Positions 16,972 through 27,376 of a stretch of DNA of 45,864 bases are shown one piece after another (position 1 is the first letter of the stretch; the number at the start of each line of letters is the position of its first letter). The translations under genes and the position numbers were made by a program. This DNA is from Gammaproteobacteria bacterium (GTDB lineage Bacteria > Pseudomonadota > Gammaproteobacteria > Steroidobacterales > Steroidobacteraceae). The notes under the pieces were generated by a model. It did not search any database. It saw nothing but the letters and a program-made list of their open reading frames with translations, and was not told the origin of the DNA. The DNA lies in contig DAHXNV010000004.1 in the NCBI GenBank assembly GCA_027365225.1, positions 1 through 45,864 of the forward strand, written 5' to 3'.

Positions 16972-18339
16972 TCAGCACTCGGTGACGTTGACGGCCAGTC
17001 CGCCCTGTGAAGTCTCCTTGTAGATCGTGGACATGTCCGCGCCGGTCTGGCGCATGGTCAGGATCACGTGGTCGAGGGACACCTTGTGGCTGCCATCGCC
17101 GCGCATGGCGAGCCGTGCCGCATTGATGGCCTTGACCGCCCCCATGGCATTGCGCTCGATGCACGGAATCTGCACCCGCCCACCGACCGGATCGCACGTC
17201 AGCCCGAGATTGTGCTCCATGCCGATCTCCGCGGCGTTCTCGATCTGCTCGTTGCTGCCCTGCAGGGCCGCCACCAAGCCCCCCGCGGCCATCGAGCAGG
17301 CTACCCCGACCTCGCCTTGGCAGCCCATCTCGGCGCCGGAGATCGAAGCGTTCTGTTTGTAGAGCATGCCGATGGCCCCGGCGGTGAGCAGGAAACGCAG
17401 CACACCCTCCTCGCTGGCGCCGGGCTCGAAGCGGCGGTAGAAATGCAATACGGCCGGCACGATGCCGGCCGCGCCGTTGGTTGGCGCGGTCACGACGCGC
17501 CCGCCGGCGGCATTCTCCTCGTTCACCGCCAGGGCGAATGCGTCGACCCAGTCGAGCGCCTCCAGGGGGCGAGCCGTTGCGCTTTCGGTCAGCTGGCGGT
17601 ACAGCTTCGGAGCGCGGCGCCGCACTTTCAACGGTCCGGGCAGCACGCCGTTGTGCCTGAAGCCGCGCTCGACGCATGCCTGCATCACCTCCCAGATGCG
17701 CTCAAGGCCGGCCCGCACGCTCGCCTCGCTCGCGCGCGCGCATTCGTTGGCGAGCATCAGCTCGAAGATCTCGAGGCCGTTGTCGCGGCATTGGCCGAGC
17801 AACTCACGTGCGTTCGAGAACGGATAGGGGATGCTCGCGGGGGCCCCGGCCTGCTGCGCCATGTCTTGTCCGGCGCGCACGATGAAGCCGCCGCCGATCG
17901 AGTAGTACTCCTGCTCGCACAGCGCCGCACCGCCGGCCGCCGCCGCGCTGAAGCGCATGCCATTGGGATGTTGAGGAAGCCGTTCGTTGCGCAGCAACTG
18001 CAGCTGCGTACGCTCGTCGAAGGCGATCTCGTGAGCCCCGAGCAGCGCGATGCGCCCGCTGGCGCGGATGCGCTGCAGCGTGGGCTCAATGGCATCCGGA
18101 TCGACCGATTCGGGCAATGCGCCGCTGAGCCCCATGAGTATCGCCCGATCGGTGCCGTGACCGAGTCCGGTGAGCGCCAGCGATCCGTACAGGCGCACCG
18201 TGACCGTCTCAATCGCCGCCAGCCGGCCGGCCTGCTGCAGATCGCGCACGAACTGAAACGCGGCCCGCATCGGGCCCATGGTGTGCGAGCTGGAGGGCCC
18301 GATGCCGACCTTGAAAATGTCGAACACACTGAGCGACAT
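16972..18339 (-). CDS. sdaA: L-serine ammonia-lyase, iron-sulfur type
   Basis: A 455-residue single-chain serine deaminase converting L-serine to pyruvate and ammonia. It starts [20 protein letters not shown], the invariant family opening, and has [14 protein letters not shown] and [19 protein letters not shown], which contain the cysteines expected to hold the 4Fe-4S cluster. Length matches the E. coli enzymes. The ATG has a GGGAG/GAGG-type ribosome site. It converges with the GGDEF gene and is divergent from the rimP operon. Confidence 0.95.
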   Translation of the reverse strand: MSLSVFDIFKVGIGPSSSHTMGPMRAAFQFVRDLQQAGRLAAIETVTVRLYGSLALTGLGHGTDRAILMGLSGALPESVDPDAIEPTLQRIRASGRIALLGAHEIAFDERTQLQLLRNERLPQHPNGMRFSAAAAGGAALCEQEYYSIGGGFIVRAGQDMAQQAGAPASIPYPFSNARELLGQCRDNGLEIFELMLANECARASEASVRAGLERIWEVMQACVERGFRHNGVLPGPLKVRRRAPKLYRQLTESATARPLEALDWVDAFALAVNEENAAGGRVVTAPTNGAAGIVPAVLHFYRRFEPGASEEGVLRFLLTAGAIGMLYKQNASISGAEMGCQGEVGVACSMAAGGLVAALQGSNEQIENAAEIGMEHNLGLTCDPVGGRVQIPCIERNAMGAVKAINAARLAMRGDGSHKVSLDHVILTMRQTGADMSTIYKETSQGGLAVNVTEC

Positions 18340-18575
18340 GCCTCGGATCTCCCGCGAGCGCGGCAGAGCCCTGCGCCCAATGCGCCATTATCGGCTGCTT
18401 TGGGTGAGCTGCGATAGCGGCGCGCGTCGGGCGGCCGCGAGGCGCCGGGGTGACGCCCCGACGCCTCTTTCGGGCTGCGACAGCAGGCTGAATTCGACGG
18501 TGTGAGCCGCCGGCGGGGCACGGGGCGGGCGGGACGCGCAGGGGACAGGGGGCTGGGCGCAGGAAAAAAAAAGCC

Positions 18576-18604
18576 TTCCAGCTCGGAGGTCTTGCGCGTA
18601 CAAT
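18576..18604 (+). promoter_or_regulatory. Candidate promoter of the rimP-nusA-infB operon
   Basis: TTCCAG (18576-18581), a 17-base spacer and TACAAT (18599-18604). The -10 is good and the -35 poor. Transcription would begin near 18611, about 210 bases before rimP. Confidence 0.5.
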
Positions 18605-18610
18605 GCGCCT

Positions 18611-18712
18611 CCTCCGTGGGCCTCGGCTGCGGAGAGCGGAGCGGCTGCGCCCACGGGTGAGCGCCCCGACAGCGTGACAGCCAGAAAGCCCCCCGAGGGG
18701 CTTTTTGTTTTT
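18611..18712 (+). ncRNA. Structured rimP leader or terminated small RNA
   Basis: From the predicted start the RNA forms a perfect 8-bp stem (CCGTGGGC 18614-18621 with GCCCACGG 18649-18656) and ends at an intrinsic terminator at 18712. The result would be a transcript of about 100 bases. It could be an attenuated leader controlling the operon or a free small RNA. I do not recognise a named RNA family. Confidence 0.4.
18685..18712 (+). terminator. Intrinsic terminator / attenuator upstream of rimP
   Basis: Stem AAAGCCCC (18685-18692) / GGGGCTTT (18697-18704), four-base loop, then TTGTTTTT. It lies after the candidate promoter and 110 bases before the rimP start, so read-through is needed to express the operon unless another promoter lies closer. 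Confidence 0.8.
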
Positions 18713-18769
18713 GGGCGGCCGACAGGCGGGCGTTGCCCTCAAGGGGCGGCACCCGCGGCTTTGGCTGGG

Positions 18770-18796
18770 CGGGCCGGGTGGCCCGTTTTGCGTTTT
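18770..18796 (+). terminator. Second terminator-like hairpin upstream of rimP
   Basis: Stem CGGGCC (18770-18775) / GGCCCG (18780-18785) with loop GGGT, followed by TTTTGCGTTTTT. It ends 26 bases before the rimP ATG. The two hairpins in tandem suggest transcription attenuation in this leader. Confidence 0.5.
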
Positions 18797-18822
18797 TGGG
18801 GCCAGGTTACGGGAGCGGATCG

Positions 18823-19275
18823 ATGTCGGCGACATTGCGCGAGCGGCTGATCGCCCTCATCGAGCCAGTGATCGAGCGGTTGGGCTACGAGTTGGTTGAT
18901 TTGGATTACGGGGCCGGGCGTGGCAGCGCGCTCGTGCGGCTGTACATCGACCGGCACGGCGGCGTGGGAATCGAGGACTGCGAGCGCGTCAGCCGAGAGG
19001 TTTCGGCGCTGCTCGATGTCGAGGACCCGATTCCCACGGCATACACCCTCGAGGTGTCCTCGCCGGGATTCGACCGGGTGCTGCGCACGCGCGCGCATTT
19101 CGCGCGGTTCGCCGGCGAGCGGGTGTTCGTCGAGCTTGCGACGCCGCGCGAGGGTCGGCGCCGCTATACCGGCACGTTGGTGGCGGCCGGGGACGCGGGG
19201 ATCGAGCTTGACGTTGATGGCGAGCGTGTGGCGGTACGGTATGAAGAGTTGGCCAAGGCCAGACTGGCCGGTTGA
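18823..19275 (+). CDS. rimP: Ribosome maturation factor RimP
   Basis: A 150-residue cytoplasmic factor that assists 30S subunit assembly. The N-terminal domain has IEPVIERLGYELVDLDYG and VRLYIDRHGGVGIEDCERVS, and the middle has LEVSSPGFDRVLRT, a family hallmark. The C-terminal SH3-like domain follows. ATG 18823 is preceded by GGGAG. It is the first gene of the nusA-infB operon, the standard order. Confidence 0.95.
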   Translation: MSATLRERLIALIEPVIERLGYELVDLDYGAGRGSALVRLYIDRHGGVGIEDCERVSREVSALLDVEDPIPTAYTLEVSSPGFDRVLRTRAHFARFAGERVFVELATPREGRRRYTGTLVAAGDAGIELDVDGERVAVRYEELAKARLAG

Positions 19276-19317
19276 GCGGTGTTGCGCGCGGTGGCGACAG
19301 GTGCAGAGGTGACAGCA

Positions 19318-20814
19318 GTGAACAAGGAAATCCTGATGGTTGTCGATGCCGTCTCGAACGAGAAGGGTGTCGACAAAGATGTGATTTTCGAGGCGCTCGA
19401 GGCTGCGCTCGCCGCCGCGACGCGTCGCAAGCACGGCGAGGAGTGGGACGTGCGGGTGGCGATCGACCGGCGCAGCGGCGATTACGACACATTCCGCCGC
19501 TGGAAGGTGTTCGCCGACGATTCCACGGAGCTGCAGGCGCCGGACCGGGAGCTGCGCCTGGAGGATGCGCGCGATCTGGATCCAAACGCGCAGATCGACG
19601 GGTTCGTCGAGCAGCCGATCGAGTCGGTCGGCTTCGGGCGCATCGCCGCCCAGCAGGCCAAGCAGGTCATCGTGCAGAAAGTGCGCGAAGCGGAGCGGCG
19701 GCAGGTGGTGGACGCCTATCGCGACCGGGTCGGCACGCTCCTCAGCGGTGTCGTCAAGCGGGTCGACCGCAACGGGCTTTACATCGATCTCGGCTCGAAC
19801 GCCGAGGGCTTCGTGCCGCGCACCGACATGATTCCGCGCGAGCAGGCCAAGGCCCAGGATCGCATCAAGGCGTTCCTGCGCGAGGTGCGCTCCGAGCTGC
19901 GCGGACCGCAGCTGTTTTTCACGCGCACCGCGCCGGAGTTTCTGATCGAGTTGTTCAAGCTCGAGGTACCCGAGGTCGGCCAGGGGCTGATCCACATCCT
20001 CGGGGCGGCGCGTGATCCGGGTGTGCGCGCCAAGATCGCCGTGCGCAGCACCGATGCGCGCATCGACCCGGTCGGCGCGTGCGTCGGCATGCGCGGCTCG
20101 CGCGTGCAGGCGGTCTCCAACGAGATCGCCGGCGAGCGTGTCGATATCATTCCCTACGATGAGAACCCGGCTCAGTTCGTCATCAACGCCATGTCGCCCG
20201 CCGAGGTTCTCTCCATCGTGGTCGACGAAGATGCCCACAGCATGGATATCGCGGTGGCCGAGGACAAGCTGTCTCAGGCGATCGGCCGCGGCGGACAGAA
20301 CATCCGCCTCGCCAGCCAGCTCACCGGCTGGGAACTGAACGTGATGACCGAGTCCGATGCCGAGGCCAAGAGCGAGACCGAGGCCAAGTCATTGGTGCAA
20401 CTGTTCATGAAGCAGCTCGACGTGGACGAGGACGTGGCGACCATCCTGGCGCAAGAGGGTTTCTCGACCATCGAGGAAATCGCATACGTTCCGCAGGGCG
20501 AGCTCGCCTCGATCGCCGAGTTCGACGCGGGGATCGTCAAAGAGCTGCGCAACCGGGCGCGCGACGTGCTCTTGACTCAGGCGATCGCCAGCGAGGAGTC
20601 GTTGGATCAGTCGATGCCGGCCGACGATCTGCTGCTGCTCGAGGGCATGAGTCCGGATCTGGCGCTGGCGCTGGCGCGTCGCGGGGTGCGCACGCGCGAG
20701 GATCTCGCCGAGCAGTCGATCGATGAACTGAACGATATCGAGGGATTGGCGCCGGAAGAGGCGGGCAAGCTCATCATGACAGCGCGGGCGCCCTGGTTCG
20801 CGCCCAGCCACTGA
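19318..20814 (+). CDS. nusA: Transcription termination/antitermination factor NusA
   Basis: A 498-residue RNA polymerase-binding elongation factor. The start is GTG 19318 ([18 protein letters not shown]), with GAGGTG seven bases upstream. Domains are the polymerase-binding N-domain (about 1-125), S1 (about 135-200; [20 protein letters not shown]), KH1 and KH2 (about 205-345; [19 protein letters not shown] and [17 protein letters not shown]), and two acidic C-terminal repeats (about 365-495) of the gammaproteobacterial type. NusA acts in pausing, rho-dependent and intrinsic termination, and rRNA antitermination. It may influence the terminators ahead of its own operon, as is known for related operons. 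Confidence 0.96.
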   Translation: MNKEILMVVDAVSNEKGVDKDVIFEALEAALAAATRRKHGEEWDVRVAIDRRSGDYDTFRRWKVFADDSTELQAPDRELRLEDARDLDPNAQIDGFVEQPIESVGFGRIAAQQAKQVIVQKVREAERRQVVDAYRDRVGTLLSGVVKRVDRNGLYIDLGSNAEGFVPRTDMIPREQAKAQDRIKAFLREVRSELRGPQLFFTRTAPEFLIELFKLEVPEVGQGLIHILGAARDPGVRAKIAVRSTDARIDPVGACVGMRGSRVQAVSNEIAGERVDIIPYDENPAQFVINAMSPAEVLSIVVDEDAHSMDIAVAEDKLSQAIGRGGQNIRLASQLTGWELNVMTESDAEAKSETEAKSLVQLFMKQLDVDEDVATILAQEGFSTIEEIAYVPQGELASIAEFDAGIVKELRNRARDVLLTQAIASEESLDQSMPADDLLLLEGMSPDLALALARRGVRTREDLAEQSIDELNDIEGLAPEEAGKLIMTARAPWFAPSH

Positions 20815-20834
20815 TCTTTAAGGGTGCAAGACGT

Positions 20835-23393
20835 ATGGCGGAAGTGACCGTAGCGCAGTTCGCGGAAGTCCTGAAGGTGCCGGTGGATCGGCTGCTCGTG
20901 CAGCTCGATCAGGCCGGCATTCGGGTCAACGGACCGGACGATCACATCAGCGACGACGCAAAGCTCGAGCTGCTCACCCATCTGCGCCGCAGCCACGGAG
21001 CGGGCAAGGACGGCGACGCCGCGCCCCGCCGCATCACCCTCAAACGCAAGACTCAAAGCGAGCTGAAGCTCTCGAGCGTTCAAGGCCGCTCGCGCACGGT
21101 CAGCGTGGAAGTACGGACCAAGCGCACCTACATCAAGCGCGACGTGCTCGAGGAGCAGGCGCGCAAGCAGACCGACGAGCTCGAGCAGAAGCGCCGCGAG
21201 GCCGAGGAGGCCGAGCGGCTCGAGCAGGAGCGAATCGAGCACGAGCGGCTCGAGGCGGAGAATCGGCGCCGCATCGAAGAAGAGACTGCCCGCAAGCGCG
21301 CCCAGGAAGAGGCGCGCCGAGAGGCGCAGCAGCGGGCTCAACAGGAGCAGGAGCGCCGCGAGCAGGAGGAGTTCGAGCGCCAGAACCGTACGAATCAACC
21401 TGTCGAGACGAGCGAGCCGGCTGCGAAGGTCAAGGAACCGCCCGCCGCGGCGCGACCGGCGGCTCCCGGGGCCCGGGAACGCCCCGCGACCGACGACAAA
21501 CACACCCGCTATGGACGCGAGGAGCTGCATGTCACCTCCGACGTCAGCTCGCGATTCAAGAAGCGCCGCCCGGTCAAGTCGCGCACGGTGCGCGGCGCGG
21601 CGGAGACGCGCCATGGATTCGAGAGGCCGACCGCGCCGCAGGTGCACGAGGTGACCATCGGCGAGGCCATCACCGTGGGCGAGCTCGCCCAGAAGATGGC
21701 GGTCAAGGCGCCGGTGGTCATCAAGACGCTCATGAACATGGGCGTGATGGCCACCATCAATCAATCGCTCGATCGCGACACGGCGGTGTTGCTGGTCGAG
21801 GAGCTCGGTCACACCTCCAGGCTGATCGAGGAGGACCAGATCGAAGCGGGGTTGCAAGGCGAGCACGCCGAGGTGGAACAGCTCGAGGCGCGTCCGCCGG
21901 TCGTGACGGTGATGGGGCATGTCGATCACGGCAAGACCTCGCTGCTCGATTACATCCGGCGCAGCAAGGTGGCCGCGGGCGAGGCCGGCGGCATCACGCA
22001 GCACGTCGGCGCTTATCACGTCGAGACGCCCAAGGGCGTGGTGACCTTCATCGACACCCCGGGCCACGCGGCCTTCACCGCGATGCGCGCTCGCGGCGCA
22101 AAGGTCACCGACGTGGTGATTCTCGTCGTGGCCGCCGACGACGGCGTGATGCCGCAGACCATCGAGGCGATCCAGCACGCGCGGGCCGCGGGTGTGCCGA
22201 TCGTGGTCGCGGTCAACAAGATCGACAAAAGCGATGCGGATCCCGACCGGGTGCGCAACGAGCTCGTCAAGCAGGGCGTGATTCCCGAGGAGTGGGGCGG
22301 GGAGAACATGTTCGTGAATGTGTCGGCGCACACCGGCGAGGGGATCGACGGGCTGCTCGATGCGGTGCTGCTGCAGGCGGAGGTGCTCGAGCTGCGTGCG
22401 CCGAGCACGGGACTCGCCAGCGGCGTGATCATCGAGTCGAGCCTCGAGAAGGGCCGGGGCGCGGTCGCCACGGTATTGGTGAAGAAAGGCACACTCAGGC
22501 TCGGTGAGCCGATCATTGCCGGCTCGGAGTTCGGGCGGGTGCGGGCCCTGTTCGATGAGCGTGGCAACGCGCTCGAGGCGGCGCCGCCGTCGATGCCGGT
22601 GGTGGTCCTCGGCCTCTCGGGCGCCCCGAACGCCGGGGAGGAGATTCTGGCGGTCGAGAGCGAGCGCAAGGCGCGCGAAGTGGCCATGTACCGGCAGAGC
22701 AAGTCGCGCGACGTGAAGCTCGCCCGGCAGGCGACCCGTACGGAGGATGTGTTCTCGCAGATGCAGGAGCACAAGGCCGGAGCGGTCGCGGTCCTGGTCA
22801 AGGGTGACACGCAAGGCAGCGTCGAGGCGCTGCGCGAGGCGCTCGAGAAGCTTGCCACCGAGGAAGTGCAGGTGAAGTTGATTGCCAGCGGCCTCGGCGG
22901 CATCACCGTGTCGGACGTGCAGCTCGCCGCCGCGTCCAAGGCGTTGATCATCGGGTTCAACGTTCGCGCCGACTCCGGGGCGCGCGAGGCGATGAAGGAA
23001 ACCGGTGTCGAAGTGCGCTATTACAGCATCATCTACGAGGCCATCGACGACGTCCGCCAGATGATGACCGGAATGCTGCGGCCGGAGATCAAGGAGCAGA
23101 TCGTGGGCGTGGCGCAGGTTCGCGAGGTGTTTCGCTCGAGCAAGTTCGGGGTGGTCGCCGGCTGCCTGGTCACCGAGGGCTATGTGCGGCGCAACAACCC
23201 GATCCGCGTGCTGCGCGACAATGTGGTCATCTTCGAGGGCGCGCTCGAGTCGCTGCGTCGGTTCAAGGATGATGTCAACGAGGTGCGGGCCGGCACCGAG
23301 TGCGGCATCGGCGTGAAGAACTACCAGGATGTGCGCGTGGGCGACCAGATCGAATGCTTCGCGCGCGTCGAGGTGGCCCGGACGCTGCAATGA
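20835..23393 (+). CDS. infB: Translation initiation factor IF-2
   Basis: An 852-residue GTPase that places initiator tRNA on the 30S subunit and promotes subunit joining. It has a small N-terminal IF2 domain ([20 protein letters not shown]), a long charged coiled linker (about 100-220, runs of Glu/Arg/Gln), and a second N-domain before the G domain. The G motifs are GHVDHGKT (about 360), DTPGHAAF (about 405) and NKID (about 461). C-terminal domains end in [10 protein letters not shown]. Its stop overlaps the rbfA start (ATGA). Confidence 0.97.
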   Translation: MAEVTVAQFAEVLKVPVDRLLVQLDQAGIRVNGPDDHISDDAKLELLTHLRRSHGAGKDGDAAPRRITLKRKTQSELKLSSVQGRSRTVSVEVRTKRTYIKRDVLEEQARKQTDELEQKRREAEEAERLEQERIEHERLEAENRRRIEEETARKRAQEEARREAQQRAQQEQERREQEEFERQNRTNQPVETSEPAAKVKEPPAAARPAAPGARERPATDDKHTRYGREELHVTSDVSSRFKKRRPVKSRTVRGAAETRHGFERPTAPQVHEVTIGEAITVGELAQKMAVKAPVVIKTLMNMGVMATINQSLDRDTAVLLVEELGHTSRLIEEDQIEAGLQGEHAEVEQLEARPPVVTVMGHVDHGKTSLLDYIRRSKVAAGEAGGITQHVGAYHVETPKGVVTFIDTPGHAAFTAMRARGAKVTDVVILVVAADDGVMPQTIEAIQHARAAGVPIVVAVNKIDKSDADPDRVRNELVKQGVIPEEWGGENMFVNVSAHTGEGIDGLLDAVLLQAEVLELRAPSTGLASGVIIESSLEKGRGAVATVLVKKGTLRLGEPIIAGSEFGRVRALFDERGNALEAAPPSMPVVVLGLSGAPNAGEEILAVESERKAREVAMYRQSKSRDVKLARQATRTEDVFSQMQEHKAGAVAVLVKGDTQGSVEALREALEKLATEEVQVKLIASGLGGITVSDVQLAAASKALIIGFNVRADSGAREAMKETGVEVRYYSIIYEAIDDVRQMMTGMLRPEIKEQIVGVAQVREVFRSSKFGVVAGCLVTEGYVRRNNPIRVLRDNVVIFEGALESLRRFKDDVNEVRAGTECGIGVKNYQDVRVGDQIECFARVEVARTLQ

Positions 23394-23779
23394 GCGCCGC
23401 GGACTCCAGGATTCGCAAGATCGAAGCGCAACTGCAGCGGGTGATCGCGGCGCTGATCGTCCGCGAGGTCAGGGATCCGCGGGTCGGCCACGTCACCATC
23501 ACCGCCGTGAGGCTCGCGGCCGATCTCGGCCTCGCCCGTGTGTACTTCGTGCCCTTTGCCGCGGAAAACGCCGCGGACGAGGTGCGGCGCGGCCTGACCC
23601 GCGCGGGCGGATTCCTGCGCGGGCAGGTGGGGCGCGAGCTCGGCCTGCGGCATGCGCCGCGGCTGGAATTCCTGCTGGATGACACCGTCGAGCGGGCCGC
23701 GCGCCTGAGCGGCCTGATCGATCGGGCCCGGACCGAGGATCAGGCCAAAGATCAGGCCAACGATCAGGCCAAGCACTGA
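23390..23779 (+). CDS. rbfA: Ribosome-binding factor RbfA
   Basis: A 129-residue KH-like factor for late 30S maturation and cold adaptation. It has [20 protein letters not shown] and [20 protein letters not shown], both typical. ATG 23390 overlaps the infB stop. The C-terminus carries three tandem DQAK/DQAN units encoded by a 12-base direct repeat, which is not part of the conserved fold. truB follows six bases later. Confidence 0.95.
   Translation: MSAADSRIRKIEAQLQRVIAALIVREVRDPRVGHVTITAVRLAADLGLARVYFVPFAAENAADEVRRGLTRAGGFLRGQVGRELGLRHAPRLEFLLDDTVERAARLSGLIDRARTEDQAKDQANDQAKH
23738..23773 (+). repeat. Three tandem 12-base repeats at the 3' end of rbfA
   Basis: Units gatcaggccaaa, gatcaggccaac and gatcaggccaag at 23738, 23750 and 23762 encode [12 protein letters not shown] before the final His. 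They keep the frame, so copy-number change would only lengthen or shorten the tail. Confidence 0.85.
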
Positions 23780-23784
23780 CGCCG

Positions 23785-24663
23785 ATGCCGATCGGGATTG
23801 TCCTGCTCGACAAGCCCCCCGGGCTGTCCTCGAATGCGGCGTTGCAGCGTGTCCGGCGGCTGTACGGGGCCACGAAGGCCGGTCACGCCGGCAGTCTCGA
23901 TCCGCTGGCCACCGGGATGCTGCCGATCTGCCTCGACGAGGCAACCAAGATCGCCGGCGAGATCCTCTCGAGCCGCAAGCGCTACCGATTCACCATCCTC
24001 CTCGGCGTCAGTACCCGCACCGGTGACCGGGAAGGGCAGATCGTCGCGCGCGCGAATGTGCCGGAGCTTGCGCCGCAGCGGATCGAGGCCGTGCTCGAGA
24101 CGTTCCTCGGGTCCGGGCGCCAGGTGCCGCCGATGTACTCGGCGCTCAAGCGCGCAGGACGCCCCCTCTATGAACTGGCCCGCGCCGGCGTGGTGGTCGA
24201 GCGCGAGGCGCGCCCGATCGAGATCTTCGAACTGCGGCTCCTGGGGCAAAACGGCGCAAGCCTCGAGCTCGAGACCCACTGCTCCAAGGGCACGTATGTG
24301 CGCGTGCTTGCCGAGGACATCGCCCGCGCGCTGGGCACTTGCGGGCACGTCACGGCGCTGCGGCGCCTCAGCGTCGAGCCTTTCGAGCGTGAGCCGATGC
24401 AGACCCTGGAATCGATCGGGCTCGCGTGCGAGAACGGGACACTGCCGGGGGTGTTGCCGGCGGATTGGCCGCTGGCGCATCTGCCGGCGGTGCATCTGGA
24501 TAGCCTTCAGGCCGCGCGAATCTGTCATGGCCAGGCGGTGCGGCCCATCGGTCTTGGCGGCGGTGCGGGCAAGGTCAGGCTGTACCAGGCGGAACGGTTT
24601 CTCGGCATTGGCGAGGCCGACGGCCTCGGGAGCGTGCGTCCCAGGCGATTGTTCAGCCTCTGA
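23785..24663 (+). CDS. truB: tRNA pseudouridine-55 synthase TruB
   Basis: A 292-residue enzyme that isomerises U55 in the T-loop of tRNAs. It has the opening [20 protein letters not shown], the catalytic Asp in [15 protein letters not shown], and [13 protein letters not shown]. The C-terminal domain is PUA-like. It is the fifth gene of the rimP operon. Confidence 0.96.
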   Translation: MPIGIVLLDKPPGLSSNAALQRVRRLYGATKAGHAGSLDPLATGMLPICLDEATKIAGEILSSRKRYRFTILLGVSTRTGDREGQIVARANVPELAPQRIEAVLETFLGSGRQVPPMYSALKRAGRPLYELARAGVVVEREARPIEIFELRLLGQNGASLELETHCSKGTYVRVLAEDIARALGTCGHVTALRRLSVEPFEREPMQTLESIGLACENGTLPGVLPADWPLAHLPAVHLDSLQAARICHGQAVRPIGLGGGAGKVRLYQAERFLGIGEADGLGSVRPRRLFSL

Positions 24664-24798
24664 TGTCCGGTACGCGGTTCGTGGCGGGATGGCCTGTGCA
24701 CCCGTGCGGCACGGGCGGGCGCTCGACCGGCCAGATCGCGCTGTAAAGCACGCGGAGGGATCGGAGCATAATGAATCGAGGACGGCGAGCGACGCTGC

Positions 24799-24828
24799 TT
24801 GTGGCGAGGGGCATTGCCCAGGTAAAAT
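24799..24828 (+). promoter_or_regulatory. Candidate rpsO promoter
   Basis: TTGTGG (24799-24804), an 18-base spacer and TAAAAT (24823-24828), 53 bases before the rpsO ATG. The short leader between can fold around AGGGTA...TACCT near 24845-24866, a possible S15 autoregulatory target; that last point is inference. Confidence 0.5.
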
Positions 24829-24880
24829 TGCGGGCTTCCTCTTAAGGGTAACCGGTACAGCTACCTGGGATTGTCGAGCA

Positions 24881-25150
24881 ATGGCTTTAACCAGCGAGAA
24901 GAAAAGTGGAATCTTGGCGCAATATCAGCGCGGTCCAGCGGATACGGGATCTGCGGAGGTCCAGGTTGCGCTGCTTTCGGAGCGCATCAACGGCTTGAGC
25001 GAGCATTTCAGCGCGCACCAGCGTGACCACGGCTCGCGCCGCGGGCTGGTCAAGCTCGTCAATCAGCGCCGCAAGCTCCTCGATTACCTCAAGGCGACCC
25101 AGCCGCAGACCTACCAGGGGCTCGTGGAGCGCCTGGGTCTGCGCCGATAA
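24881..25150 (+). CDS. rpsO: 30S ribosomal protein S15
   Basis: An 89-residue protein, the standard length, with the conserved stretches [20 protein letters not shown] and [20 protein letters not shown]. It binds 16S rRNA early in assembly of the platform and contacts the 50S subunit. It has its own promoter and is followed by a terminator before pnp, the usual arrangement, in which S15 also represses its own translation. Confidence 0.97.
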   Translation: MALTSEKKSGILAQYQRGPADTGSAEVQVALLSERINGLSEHFSAHQRDHGSRRGLVKLVNQRRKLLDYLKATQPQTYQGLVERLGLRR

Positions 25151-25160
25151 CCGAACACCC

Positions 25161-25195
25161 GAAGGGCCGGGCGCAAAGCCGGCCCTTCATGTTTT
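25161..25195 (+). terminator. Intrinsic terminator between rpsO and pnp
   Basis: Stem AAGGGCCGG (25162-25170) / CCGGCCCTT (25179-25187), eight-base loop, then CATGTTTT. Nine base pairs and a short T-run. Partial read-through probably feeds pnp. Confidence 0.75.
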
Positions 25196-25234
25196 GGGGA
25201 GTCGGTTTCATCCTCCGAACGTTAGATTCACATC

Positions 25235-25240
25235 AAGGAG
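25235..25240 (+). promoter_or_regulatory. Ribosome-binding site that sets the pnp start
   Basis: AAGGAG abuts a TTG at 25241 but lies six bases before a second in-frame TTG at 25247. The normal spacing favours 25247 ([10 protein letters not shown]) as the true start. Confidence 0.6.
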
Positions 25241-25246
25241 TTGACC

Positions 25247-27331
25247 TTGAGCGTCAGCAAATCATTCCAGTACGGTTCCCACACGGTCACGTTGGAGACC
25301 GGTGAGCTGGCACGTCAAGCCGACGGAGCCGTGCGCGTTTCCATGGGCGATACGGTGGTGCTGGTGACCGCGTGTGCGCAAAAGAGCGCGCAGCCGGGCC
25401 GCGATTTCTTCCCACTGACCGTCAACTATGTCGAGAAGACCTATGCGGCCGGCCGGATTCCGGGCGGCTTCTTCAAGCGCGAGGGCCGGCCGACCGAGAA
25501 GGAGACGCTCACCTCCCGCCTGATCGACCGGCCGATCCGCCCGCTGTTTCCCGACGGCTTCTACAATGATGTGCAGGTGGTGGCCACCGTGATGTCGCTC
25601 GACCCGCAGGTTGATGCGGACATCCCCGCACTCCTGGGTGCCTCGGCGGCGCTGTCGCTCTCGGGCATTCCGTTCAACGGTCCGATCGGCGCGGCCCGCG
25701 TCGGCTGGAAAGACGGCCAGTACCTGCTCAACCCGACGGCCGCCGAGCTCGCCGAGTCCGCGCTTCACCTGGTCGTTGCCGGTACCGAGCACGGCGTCCT
25801 CATGGTGGAGTCGGAGGCCAAGTGCCTGTCCGAAGAAGTGATGCTCGGCGCGGTGGTCTTCGGTCACCAGCAGATGCAGAGCGCCATCGCCGCGATTCAC
25901 GCGCTGGTGCGCGAGGCCGGCAAGCCGCGCTGGAGCTGGCAGGCGCCCGCGCACGATGCCGAACTTGCCGGCGCGGTGGACGGCAAGGCGCGCGAACCGC
26001 TCGCTCAGGCCTATTCCATCACCGAGAAGCAGCAGCGCTATACGCGCATCGGGCAGATCAAGACCGAGACCCTCGAGGCGCTGGCCGGCGGCGAGGCGCC
26101 CCGGTGGAGCGGCGAGCAGGTCGAGGCGGCGCTGTTCAAGCTGGAAAGCGATATCGTGCGGCAGCGGATCCTCAAGGGTGAGCCGCGCATCGACGGGCGC
26201 GACTGCCAGACCGTGCGCCCGATCACCGTCAAGGTCGGTGTGCTGCCGCGCACGCATGGCTCGGCGCTGTTTACGCGCGGGGAGACCCAGGCGATGGTGG
26301 TCACGACGCTGGGAACCACCCGCGATGCGCAGATCATCGATGCGCTCGAGGGCGAGCGTCGCGAGCCGTTCATGCTCCATTACAACTTCCCGCCGTTCTC
26401 GGTGGGTGAGACCGGCATGATGGGCTCGCCCAAGCGCCGGGAGATCGGTCACGGCAATCTCGCTCGCCGCGGCGTGAACGCGGTGATGCCGAATATGACG
26501 TCGTTCCCGTACGTGATCCGCGTCGTCTCGGAGATCCTGGAGTCGAACGGCTCGAGTTCGATGGCCACCGTGTGCGGCGCTTCGCTGTCGCTGATGGATG
26601 CCGGGGTGCCGATCAAATCGCCGGTGGCCGGTGTGGCCATGGGTCTGGTCCTGGAGGGCGCCCGCTACAAGGTTCTCACCGACATCCTGGGCGACGAGGA
26701 TCATCTGGGCGACATGGATTTCAAGGTTGCGGGCACGCAAGAGGGCGTGACCGCGCTGCAGATGGACATCAAAGTCGAGGGTGTGACCCCCGAGATCATG
26801 AAGGTGGCGCTCGAGCAGGCGCGCGCCGGCCGGCTGCACATTCTCGGGGAAATGAGCAAGGCGATCGGCGCGCCGCGGTCCAACATGTCGGAATGGGCGC
26901 CGTCGATCATCACGGTGAAGATCGATCCGGAGAAGATCCGCGACGTCATTGGCAAGGGCGGTGCGGTGATTCGCCAGATCACCGAGGAGACCGGTACCAC
27001 CATCGACATCGAGAGCGATGGCACGGTCAAGATCGCCTCGGTCAACGGCACCGCCGGGCGCGAGGCGCAGCGGCGCATCGAGCTGATCACCGCGGATGTC
27101 GAGGTTGGCCGGATTTACGAGGGCAAGGTGGCGCGGCTGATGGATTTCGGCGCATTCGTCACCATCCTGCCGGGCCGCGACGGCTTGGTGCACATCTCCC
27201 AGATCTCCAACGAACGGGTGGAACGCGTCAGCGACAAGCTCAAGGAAGGCGATGTGATCCGCGTGAAGGTGCTCGAGGTCGATCGCCAGGGCCGCATTCG
27301 CCTGTCGATGCGCGACGTCGACGCGGCCTGA
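25247..27331 (+). CDS. pnp: Polyribonucleotide nucleotidyltransferase (PNPase)
   Basis: About 694 residues. A trimeric phosphorolytic 3'-5' exoribonuclease and degradosome partner. Two RNase PH domains (about 1-210 with [20 protein letters not shown], and about 310-540 with [16 protein letters not shown]) are followed by KH (about 555-610, [17 protein letters not shown]) and S1 (about 620-690, [20 protein letters not shown]) domains. The start codon is TTG, a rare choice for a major gene, perhaps restraining its own synthesis. Confidence 0.96.
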   Translation: MSVSKSFQYGSHTVTLETGELARQADGAVRVSMGDTVVLVTACAQKSAQPGRDFFPLTVNYVEKTYAAGRIPGGFFKREGRPTEKETLTSRLIDRPIRPLFPDGFYNDVQVVATVMSLDPQVDADIPALLGASAALSLSGIPFNGPIGAARVGWKDGQYLLNPTAAELAESALHLVVAGTEHGVLMVESEAKCLSEEVMLGAVVFGHQQMQSAIAAIHALVREAGKPRWSWQAPAHDAELAGAVDGKAREPLAQAYSITEKQQRYTRIGQIKTETLEALAGGEAPRWSGEQVEAALFKLESDIVRQRILKGEPRIDGRDCQTVRPITVKVGVLPRTHGSALFTRGETQAMVVTTLGTTRDAQIIDALEGERREPFMLHYNFPPFSVGETGMMGSPKRREIGHGNLARRGVNAVMPNMTSFPYVIRVVSEILESNGSSSMATVCGASLSLMDAGVPIKSPVAGVAMGLVLEGARYKVLTDILGDEDHLGDMDFKVAGTQEGVTALQMDIKVEGVTPEIMKVALEQARAGRLHILGEMSKAIGAPRSNMSEWAPSIITVKIDPEKIRDVIGKGGAVIRQITEETGTTIDIESDGTVKIASVNGTAGREAQRRIELITADVEVGRIYEGKVARLMDFGAFVTILPGRDGLVHISQISNERVERVSDKLKEGDVIRVKVLEVDRQGRIRLSMRDVDAA

Positions 27332-27351
27332 TCGCGCGCGACACTCTCGCC

Positions 27352-27376
27352 GGTCCTCGGGTGGCGCCCGAGGACC
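27352..27376 (+). terminator. Hairpin between convergent pnp and gluQ
   Basis: A perfect 10-bp stem, GGTCCTCGGG (27352-27361) / CCCGAGGACC (27367-27376), with a five-base loop, 20 bases after the pnp stop and touching the gluQ stop. No T-run on either side, so termination strength is uncertain. Confidence 0.45.

Larger units (their letters stand above)
18340..18822. other. Divergent intergenic region and rimP operon leader
   Basis: About 480 bases between sdaA (minus) and rimP (plus) with no protein gene. It contains a run of ten A near 18563-18572, a candidate promoter (18576-18604), a leader stem (18614-18656) and two terminator-like hairpins (18685-18712 and 18770-18796). No tRNA is present, although E. 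coli has metY at this position. Confidence 0.6.

Noticed and set aside
18598-18712. tRNA gene ahead of rimP, as metY in E. coli
   Set aside because: The stem-loops do not form a cloverleaf and there is no CCA end or T-loop sequence.
20607-23390. 927-residue minus-strand open frame opposite infB
   Set aside because: His/Arg/Leu-rich low-complexity shadow of the IF-2 coding sequence caused by high GC.
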